Assembly: GCA_964457945.1 (NCBI GenBank)
Contig: CAYWFX010000029.1
Span: forward strand, 1 to 46,885
Length of the DNA: 46,885 bases
Reading direction: 5' to 3'
Origin: PHAA01 sp964457945
Lineage (GTDB): Bacteria > Bacillota > Syntrophomonadia > Syntrophomonadales > Syntrophomonadaceae
The position numbers and the translations under genes were made by a program. A model generated the notes under the pieces. It was given only the letters and a program-made list of their open reading frames with translations. It ran no database searches and was not told the origin of the DNA. Position 1 is the first letter of the stretch; each line of letters begins with the position of its first letter. Positions 41,555-46,885 of the stretch are shown here, piece after piece.

Positions 41555-42763
41555 ATGGATTTACTCTCAAGCCTAAAAATGGCTTGGCAAAGCTTGCTGG
41601 CCAATAAAATGCGCTCTTTCCTTACCATGTTGGGAGTTATTATAGGCGTGGGTGCAGTTATAGCGATGGTAGCGCTGAGCCAGGGAACTGCATCTGGAAT
41701 TACCTCGAAAATTTCTAGCATGGGGTCTAACCTGTTGACCATTTCAGCAGGAGGCAGCAGCGGACCGATAAGAGGTGTAAGCACATCCAAGTTGACCAAC
41801 GGCGATGTTGAAGCCATAAAAAATTTACCCTTAGTAAAGTACGTGGCTGCCGAATCCAGCATAAGCAGTGCGACCGTGGCAATAGGCAGCAGTACTTGGA
41901 CAACGACTGTAGATGGCACTGCTCCAGAGTTAATGACTATAAAGAGTTGGGATACAGTTCAAGGAGCATTTTTTACTGCCAGCGACGTTGACAGTGTTAA
42001 CCGGGTTGCAGTCCTAGGCAGCACCGTAGTCGCCAACCTTTTTGCGGATGGAAGCAGCCCCATGGGACAGAGCATACGAATTAATGGGCTGAGTTTTAAT
42101 GTGGTTGGGGTGCTTAGCACCAAAGGAAGCAGTGGTCGCGATGACCCCGATGACATCATCTATATCCCCCTAAGTACAGCTCAACAGAGGCTTTTAGGAT
42201 CAACTACTGTGAGATCGATCAATGTGCAGGGCACCAGCGAGGAATCACTGACACCGTTAAAAGAATACATTAGCACCCTGCTGCGTCAGCGTCATCGCCT
42301 GGCTGCAACAGCGGACGATGATTTTAGGATTCGGGACATGGCCGAGATACTAGCAACCCTAGAGGACACCACTAAGATGTTAACCTTCCTGTTGGGAGGT
42401 ATTGCAGGTGTATCCTTACTAGTTGGGGGCATTGGCATTATGAATATCATGCTGGTATCCGTAACCGAGAGAACCAGAGAAATAGGCATTCGTATGGCGA
42501 TAGGGGCTACTACACGGGCTATTCTCACCCAGTTTATAATAGAAGCTTTATTATTATGTTTTATTGGTGGAATCATAGGGGTCTTGGTGGGATGGGGAGC
42601 ATCAGAATTACTAAGTGTATTTGCCGGTTTAACGATGAAGGTGGAAGTCTGGTTAATAGCCGTATCTATGGGATTTGCCATAATGATCGGCTTGTTTTTC
42701 GGGTACTACCCGGCACGGAAGGCAGCTAACTCCAATCCTATTGATGCCCTGCGGTTTGAATAA
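41555..42763 (+). CDS. MacB-type ABC transporter permease
   Basis: The permease has an N-terminal segment LLANKMRSFLTMLGVIIGVGAVIAM, a large external domain (about 45-270) of the MacB-PCD type, and three C-terminal membrane helices (LLGGIAGVSLLVGGIGIMNIMLVSV, ALLLCFIGGIIGVLVGWG, MGFAIMIGLFFGYYPA). The conserved RTREIGIRMAIGA motif couples it to the ATPase. The end SNPIDALRFE is typical. With the two previous genes it forms a complete MacA/MacB-like exporter. Confidence 0.96.
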   Translation: MDLLSSLKMAWQSLLANKMRSFLTMLGVIIGVGAVIAMVALSQGTASGITSKISSMGSNLLTISAGGSSGPIRGVSTSKLTNGDVEAIKNLPLVKYVAAESSISSATVAIGSSTWTTTVDGTAPELMTIKSWDTVQGAFFTASDVDSVNRVAVLGSTVVANLFADGSSPMGQSIRINGLSFNVVGVLSTKGSSGRDDPDDIIYIPLSTAQQRLLGSTTVRSINVQGTSEESLTPLKEYISTLLRQRHRLAATADDDFRIRDMAEILATLEDTTKMLTFLLGGIAGVSLLVGGIGIMNIMLVSVTERTREIGIRMAIGATTRAILTQFIIEALLLCFIGGIIGVLVGWGASELLSVFAGLTMKVEVWLIAVSMGFAIMIGLFFGYYPARKAANSNPIDALRFE

Positions 42764-42781
42764 TTTTTATGATAGGAGGAA

Positions 42782-42937
42782 ATGACCATGCGTAAATCAA
42801 GAAAAAAAGTAGGAATACGAGTTCTTTTCTATTCATTCGTTCAATCGTGCGTTATGGATCTTGCCCAAGACCAACTTTTGCAATCAGCGTACTCGAAGGA
42901 TAAAGAAAAATATAAAGACCAAGCGATAGCAATCTAA
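42782..42937 (+). CDS. Small 51-aa ORF after the exporter operon
   Basis: ATG 42782 follows GATAGGAGG closely. The product is basic at the start (MRKSRKKVGIRVLF) and charged at the end (LQSAYSKDKEKYKDQAIAI), with a weakly hydrophobic middle. No family is recognised. It sits 18 bp after the permease and may be a small accessory protein or a truncated gene. Confidence 0.4.
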   Translation: MTMRKSRKKVGIRVLFYSFVQSCVMDLAQDQLLQSAYSKDKEKYKDQAIAI

Positions 42938-42976
42938 TGAAGAACTTTAAATAATCGAATTAATGAGGTGACGGCA

Positions 42977-43651
42977 TTGCGGACTATATATGTAGTTGAG
43001 GGCGAGGAAACCACTCGCAATATAATTAGTGAGTATCTTATACGGGAAAAATTTAAAGTAGAAACCTTCGCCTCAGTGAAAGAAGTACTGGAACGCATGC
43101 AATCCGGGTTTCCAGATATGTTCATTCTAGATATTGTATTGCCAGTTAAAGAGTGCTTTGAATTTTACCAGGGTATTAGAAACCGCAGCGGTCTGCCAGT
43201 CATCCTTATAGCTGATCAGGGTGAAGAAATTGATCGTATTTGGGCTATAGAATCTGGGGATTATAATTTTCTGACCAAGCCTTGCAGTCCACGTGAGCTG
43301 GTATCCTTGGTACGGTCTTTATTTAGATATTCTGCCGTGCCAATTATAACGGAGGAGTTAGTAGAGATCGGCAACCTTAAAATTGATCCCAATGTTAGAC
43401 ATACCACTGTGGATGAACAGGAAGTCATGCTTACCCCAATGGAATATGAATTTCTGCTATTACTGGCTGGGCAGCCTCAGCGTACCTTTAACCGCCAAGA
43501 ATTGCTGGATAGGGTATGGGGATGCGACTATGTGGGAAGTAATAGGGCAGTCGACGACCTTGTAAAACGTTTGCGCAGGAAATTGCGGGAGCGTGGGGCT
43601 AGAAAAAATGTTAAAACCATTTGGGGATACGGGTACAGGTTTGAAGAATAG
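42977..43651 (+). CDS. Orphan OmpR-family response regulator with atypical receiver
   Basis: The N-terminal receiver (1-115) keeps the phospho-acceptor Asp52 (FILDIVLP) and the Lys of LTKPCSP, but the acidic pair reads EGE (VVEGEE) instead of DDE, and the switch Thr/Ser position reads Ile (VILIADQ). The C-terminal winged helix (about 130-222) is standard (TPMEYEFLLLLAG, RQELLDRVWG, VDDLVKRLRRKL, TIWGYGYRF). I place the start at TTG 42977, after a GAGGTG site; a GTG at 42968 is possible. No histidine kinase is adjacent. It may work without classical phosphorylation. Confidence 0.88.
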   Translation: MRTIYVVEGEETTRNIISEYLIREKFKVETFASVKEVLERMQSGFPDMFILDIVLPVKECFEFYQGIRNRSGLPVILIADQGEEIDRIWAIESGDYNFLTKPCSPRELVSLVRSLFRYSAVPIITEELVEIGNLKIDPNVRHTTVDEQEVMLTPMEYEFLLLLAGQPQRTFNRQELLDRVWGCDYVGSNRAVDDLVKRLRRKLRERGARKNVKTIWGYGYRFEE

Positions 43652-43801
43652 GTTAATTGGTAGGGTTTAAGGATATTAATAACGGATTAAATAGTGTAGG
43701 TCAGTATTAAAGGGGGGTATAAAATGTAATGCAAATTTCTAGAGTAATAAGAAAATGAAAATAATTTAGGGCGATGAAATTTTATAAAGGAAGTGTTGAT
43801 A

Positions 43802-43897
43802 TTGAAGAAGATTACATGTCTAATTTCACTGATTTTGGTTCTGGTATTGGCTTGCAAAGGGGAGATTTTTTTTGAAAAACAACAAAATCTTAATTAA
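43802..43897 (+). CDS. Tiny lipoprotein-signal ORF (31 aa), possibly truncated
   Basis: The TTG at 43802 has AAAGGAAG upstream. The product starts like a lipoprotein: KKITC, a hydrophobic stretch and a lipobox-like VLAC at about residue 18, then only 13 further residues before the stop. The last codons overlap the start of the next gene by 26 bp in another frame. It could be a broken lipoprotein gene or a small translational-coupling leader. Confidence 0.35.
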   Translation: MKKITCLISLILVLVLACKGEIFFEKQQNLN

Positions 43898-44195
43898 TAC
43901 TATACTGGATATAGTATTGTTCGTGATGATGATTTCCATATTTACTGTCAAAGGGGAGCTACATGAAACAATTGCCTATACTTTAGGAATTCTAATGACT
44001 TTTCATGTCGCTTTACACTGGAAACATTTTAGTTCAATGTATCACCAATTAATACCCGAATCAAAATATCAAAAACTAGCAGCTATTCTTATAGGTGCAC
44101 TGGTTGTGGGGATATTAGCTACGCCATTATATTTACCTAATAATGACAGAGGAGATGATTATGGCCGGCCGGTCAAGTCTGACCTATATCGTTAG
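43872..44195 (+). CDS. Small DUF4405-like membrane protein (107 aa)
   Basis: There are three hydrophobic segments: about 10-26, 32-50 (which carries His residues in the MTFHVALHWKHF stretch) and 73-90. The paired histidines in a membrane helix and the HEWL-like start match the DUF4405 group, whose members resemble small cytochrome b or ferric reductase-like proteins. A role in electron transfer is possible but unproven. The TTG start has GGGGAG upstream. It overlaps a tiny lipoprotein-like ORF. Confidence 0.6.
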   Translation: MKNNKILINTILDIVLFVMMISIFTVKGELHETIAYTLGILMTFHVALHWKHFSSMYHQLIPESKYQKLAAILIGALVVGILATPLYLPNNDRGDDYGRPVKSDLYR

Positions 44196-44639
44196 ATCAA
44201 GATGTAATTATTCTTTACATTAAAACCGCGATGGCCAATAAATCCCTTTGTTAAGGGGATTACCAAAAAAATATTGGTAGGCCGGAAAATTCGTGCAAAA
44301 AAGCAACATCCATATTCTATAAATCCAGATGTATTGAGTGGATTTATAAAATAAATCACAGTGTAGGATTTGCCCATGGCAACGAACTTTCCCCAGTGCG
44401 ATTGCGGTATCTACGCCATCGCACTGGGGAAAAACTATTTTTAGAGCTGATCCGTGTAATTCTATTAGGGAACATATTCTCTAACTGATTTAAAAACATA
44501 TCCTAATTTTGAGACCTGGCCGTCCAGTGTTCAAATGTTTTGTTAGAAGCTAGATATAGCATCTTCTTTAGCGAATTATCATTAATAAATGATGGTTTGT
44601 TTTTAGCTTTTCGCAGTCTCTTCCACAACAATATTTAGC
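44196..44639. other. Gene-free stretch with several hairpins
   Basis: No coding region is supported. It holds AATCCC...GGGGATT and TACCAA...TTGGTA hairpins between about 44237 and 44280, and the strong hairpin listed at 44388. Otherwise it is AT-rich and without recognisable motifs. Confidence 0.4.
44388..44440 (+). terminator. Strong hairpin, probable terminator
   Basis: TTTCCCCAGTGCGAT (44388-44402) pairs perfectly with ATCGCACTGGGGAAA (44418-44432). The 15-base loop can partly pair. A CTATTTTT tail follows on the plus strand. It lies about 190 bp after the DUF4405-like gene and before the convergent EF-hand gene. Confidence 0.65.
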
Positions 44640-45266
44640 TTAGACCAGTTCATCAATTACGGGTTCGTCATTTGATGACAACAACTGTGTTTTAGCAATT
44701 TCGTATGATTCTTTTGCTTCCATCTGATCGATTGAAAGCTCATCTTGGGGAGCTTCCTGGTGCTTCGTTGAAACAGCTTCCTGGGAAGTTTCCTTGGCTT
44801 GAGCAGCTTTCATTTTGGCTTCTTCCGCTGCATCAAGCTTGCCATCACCGTTTAAATCGTATTCGGCAATTTCTGCAGCCGTATACTCTGAAACGGATGT
44901 TACCACAGCAGCAGAATCTGTGGCTGATTCAGTGCTCACCGCAGTTACGCTAGTGATATTGGAAGCAATATCTTCAGTAGTTGAATTAGCTGCAGGGGCC
45001 GATTTATTAGGAGACATTGGCGTAGCTGCAACCTTAGGACTCGAAGATGTGCTGGCCGTTGCAGCCGCAGTTGTTTGGTCTGCAGAAACAATTGCATCCT
45101 GTATGCTGGTCACTTCCGCAGCAGCACTTTTCGTAAATGAATCAGTGCCGACTGCGTTAGTTTTGGAGGTGGTCACTTCTTTCAGTTCCGTTGCTGAGGC
45201 TATTTTTATAATATCTGATTTGGTATGAGTGTTATTGTGATAGACATCAATACTGGTTATTCCCAT
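44640..45266 (-). CDS. Ala/Ser/Thr-rich protein with one EF-hand
   Basis: The 208-residue protein (start ATG 45266 with AAGGAGG upstream; the longer frame has none) begins MGITSIDVYHNNTH and continues as a low-complexity Ala/Ser/Thr/Val region without a signal peptide. Near residue 140 it has a canonical calcium loop DLNGDGKLDAAE, then a charged, Glu/Gln-rich end. A single EF-hand is also the half of a dockerin, but no second copy is seen. The function is unknown. Composition resembles that of its neighbour at 45471, and both may belong to one surface or structural system. Confidence 0.7.
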   Translation of the reverse strand: MGITSIDVYHNNTHTKSDIIKIASATELKEVTTSKTNAVGTDSFTKSAAAEVTSIQDAIVSADQTTAAATASTSSSPKVAATPMSPNKSAPAANSTTEDIASNITSVTAVSTESATDSAAVVTSVSEYTAAEIAEYDLNGDGKLDAAEEAKMKAAQAKETSQEAVSTKHQEAPQDELSIDQMEAKESYEIAKTQLLSSNDEPVIDELV

Positions 45267-45470
45267 AAATACTCCTCCTTGTGCCCCAATGAAGATTAAC
45301 CTTAGCTTTTTATTTACTGGTACAGTATTTGACAGCATTACATATCATATCGAGTAATACCATATTATACAGTTTTATATGATATGGTATCCTTTTTTTG
45401 CCCAGTCAACCGAATATGGGTCAAGGCTGGTAAGTACCCTGACCCATAATATGCTCACTGACTCAGACGT

Positions 45471-46649
45471 TTATCCCAGATTATATGCCGACAAATTATG
45501 TAAGCCGTATAATTGTAGTTCATAAGCGTTGATAGCCGATTTGAAAGCACTTCCCACAGCAGTCTCCTGATCTTGAGTAATGGTGCCGGATGATACCAGG
45601 CTGTCCAGCATATCTAAAAATGGATTCGTTTGTGAGGTTGAACTTTCAGATAAAGAAGAATTTAAAGCACTTGCAATAGTTGATTCCTGATCCTTGGTAA
45701 TAATGGAAGAGGATACCAAGCTATTAAGCGCATCGGCAATTGTTTCTTCGAAACTACCACTCTGGGGAGGTGGCGGAGGCGGTGTTCTCTGCGCAACCTT
45801 ATCTAATGCATCCATAATGGAAGTTTCCTGATCTTGGGTGATGGTGCCAGCTGATACCAGACTGTCTAGTATATCTGCAAATGGATTCGATTGTGAGGTT
45901 GAACTAGTAGCTGAACTATCAGATGAAGAAGAATTTAAAGCATTTACAATAGCAGTTTCCTGATCCTTGGTAATAGTTGAGGATGATACCAGGCTATCAA
46001 GCGCATCGGCAAGTGCTTGTTCGAAACCACCACTCTTGGGAGGTGGTGGGGGAGCACTCTGGGCAGAAGGTTTCATAGCCTCTTGGATGGCAGTCTCCTG
46101 ATCTTGGGTGATGGTGCCGGCTGATACCAGGCTATCTAGCGCATCTTTAAATGGATTCGTTTGTGAGGTTGAACTTCCAGATGAAGCAGACTTTAAAGCA
46201 CTTGTGATAGCAGTTTCCTGACTCTTGGTAATAGTGGAGGATGATACTAGGCCATCAAGCGCATTAGTAAGAGCTTGTTCGAAACCACCATTCTGGGGAG
46301 GGGGTGGGGGAGCTGTTGCCTGGGCAGCCGAAGCTAAGGCATCTTTAATGGCAGTTTCCTGATCTTGCGTAATGGTGCCAGCTGATACCAGGTCATCTAG
46401 TTTGTCAATAAAACGCTGTTTGGAATTATCTGTCTTTGACGAATTATCCTCTGAAGACAGATATTTTTCCATGGCTAGGGCTGCATTAATCGCATCCTGA
46501 CTAATTTGCAAAGTATCTGTACCATTGATCAAAGAAATTAAATTAGTGGTGATTTTATCACTTGATGTTGCGGTTTTGCTTTGAGTACTACTGGTACTAT
46601 TGAGAAAATAAGAAAAAATATCTGGATTCCAACCTACATTCACTTGCAT
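45471..46649 (-). CDS. Repeat protein with seven alternating helical-hairpin units
   Basis: After a 75-residue N-terminal region (NVGWNPDIFSYFLNST, ISQDAINAALAMEKYL) the protein is built of seven units of about 40 residues with the core LDSLVSxGTITQDQETAI. Two types alternate, A-B-A-B-A-B-A: A has AGTITQDQE and, in the first three A units, ends in a poly-proline run; B has SSTITKDQE and ends in STSQTNPF. The core resembles short SHOCT-like helical hairpins (aGxITxxE). No signal peptide or membrane segment is seen. Start choice: ATG 46649 is very close to AAGGAG, and GTG 46643 has better spacing. No known family is assigned. Confidence 0.75.
   Translation of the reverse strand: MQVNVGWNPDIFSYFLNSTSSTQSKTATSSDKITTNLISLINGTDTLQISQDAINAALAMEKYLSSEDNSSKTDNSKQRFIDKLDDLVSAGTITQDQETAIKDALASAAQATAPPPPPQNGGFEQALTNALDGLVSSSTITKSQETAITSALKSASSGSSTSQTNPFKDALDSLVSAGTITQDQETAIQEAMKPSAQSAPPPPPKSGGFEQALADALDSLVSSSTITKDQETAIVNALNSSSSDSSATSSTSQSNPFADILDSLVSAGTITQDQETSIMDALDKVAQRTPPPPPPQSGSFEETIADALNSLVSSSIITKDQESTIASALNSSLSESSTSQTNPFLDMLDSLVSSGTITQDQETAVGSAFKSAINAYELQLYGLHNLSAYNLG
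45531..46430 (-). repeat. Tandem DNA repeats encoding the A-B units
   Basis: The coding sequence repeats with a period of about 260 bp (one A plus one B unit), roughly three and a half times. The segment encoding GTITQDQET is nearly identical in nucleotides between copies (ATCTTGNGTAATGGTGCC on the plus strand), so the array probably grew by recent duplication. Confidence 0.75.
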
Positions 46650-46851
46650 CACTCCTTTTTATTTGTTAATTAATTATCGCAATTATTACCTGTAAATATT
46701 ATGATTTTCCAGCAATTATAATATATTATAATTATGTCTAAAATGTGGCAATGATGGGGATTGGAAGGGTTGGAGCCAGTTGCATAATTACTGCTAAAAG
46801 AAGAACGATGCCTGCTAAAAATAGGCTATTTATAGTGCCCCCCGTTGTCAA

Positions 46852-46884
46852 GACACATTTTCAAAAAGAATAAGCTAATGTGTC
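46852..46884. repeat. Inverted repeat at the window edge
   Basis: GACACATT (46852-46859) is complementary to AATGTGTC (46877-46884). With the nearby CCCCCCGTTGTCAAGAC it recalls the end of an insertion sequence or the start of another regulatory region, but the window stops here. The rest of 46650-46851 is AT-rich, with a CTGCTAAAA direct repeat and no gene. Confidence 0.3.
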
Positions 46885-46885
46885 C

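Noticed and set aside
44815..45228. Plus-strand 137-codon Ala/Ser/Val ORF
   Set aside because: It is the antisense shadow of the low-complexity EF-hand gene, which has a strong ribosome site and a sensible motif.
45531..46430. Repeat array as a CRISPR
   Set aside because: The repeats are about 260 bp, in frame and encode conserved amino-acid units, so they are protein repeats.

Overview
The window reads as a chromosomal segment of a low-to-moderate GC, anaerobic Firmicute of the syntrophic fatty-acid-oxidising type, most like Syntrophomonas and relatives. This is an inference from gene content: a complete set of butyrate-level beta-oxidation enzymes, several sigma-54 regulators with CBS domains, a LarA-type racemase, a phasin-like protein, spore-coat type (YheC/YheD) and SLH proteins, and strong AGGAGG ribosome sites with frequent TTG and GTG starts. 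No rRNA, tRNA, CRISPR array or intact insertion sequence was seen.

Layout. 1-773 is the 3' end of a large acyl-CoA dehydrogenase. 904-3642 is a divergent pair, a CBS/sigma-54 activator and a LarA-family nickel racemase. 3708-9118 holds housekeeping genes: murB, a B12/radical SAM enzyme, psd and pssA (phosphatidylethanolamine synthesis), a CoA-type Nudix hydrolase and a sirtuin. 9300-9584 holds a structured, 6S-like non-coding RNA on the minus strand with its own promoter and terminator. 9677-18929 is the metabolic heart: a CBS-PAS-PAS sigma-54 activator, then a leader region with a very good -24/-12 promoter, a tiny Com-like zinc-ribbon ORF and two tandem look-alike hairpins, then thiolase, 3-hydroxybutyryl-CoA dehydrogenase, crotonase, butyryl-CoA dehydrogenase and a two-subunit CoA transferase. 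A family III CoA transferase, a hotdog thioesterase and a DegV protein follow.

22132-28556 carries cell-envelope genes (LemA, TPM protein, lipoprotein deacetylase, SLH protein) and a c-di-GMP operon (HD-GYP plus GGDEF). 28819-34440 looks like one regulatory unit: a PAS histidine kinase, a phasin-like protein, an NtrC-type response regulator, a 60-aa ORF and a CheW. Two near-perfect sigma-54 promoters lie in it, each preceded about 140-160 bp upstream by a copy of a shared motif (ATTTTACAAWTCTGT core). I infer that these are the binding sites of the NtrC-type regulator.

34532-37194 pairs a MurF-like ligase with a YheC/YheD ATP-grasp protein. 37273-42763 contains a YtrA-type GntR/ABC operon with a clear operator, and a divergent MacA/MacB-type export operon. 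42782-46885 holds an orphan and atypical OmpR-family regulator, small membrane or lipoprotein ORFs, an EF-hand Ala/Ser/Thr-rich protein and a protein made of seven alternating helical repeats.

The unifying theme is that carbon and storage metabolism appear to be under sigma-54 control in at least three places (12154, 30870, 33634, with a weaker candidate at 2294). All start choices, promoter calls and functions come from reading the sequence alone.
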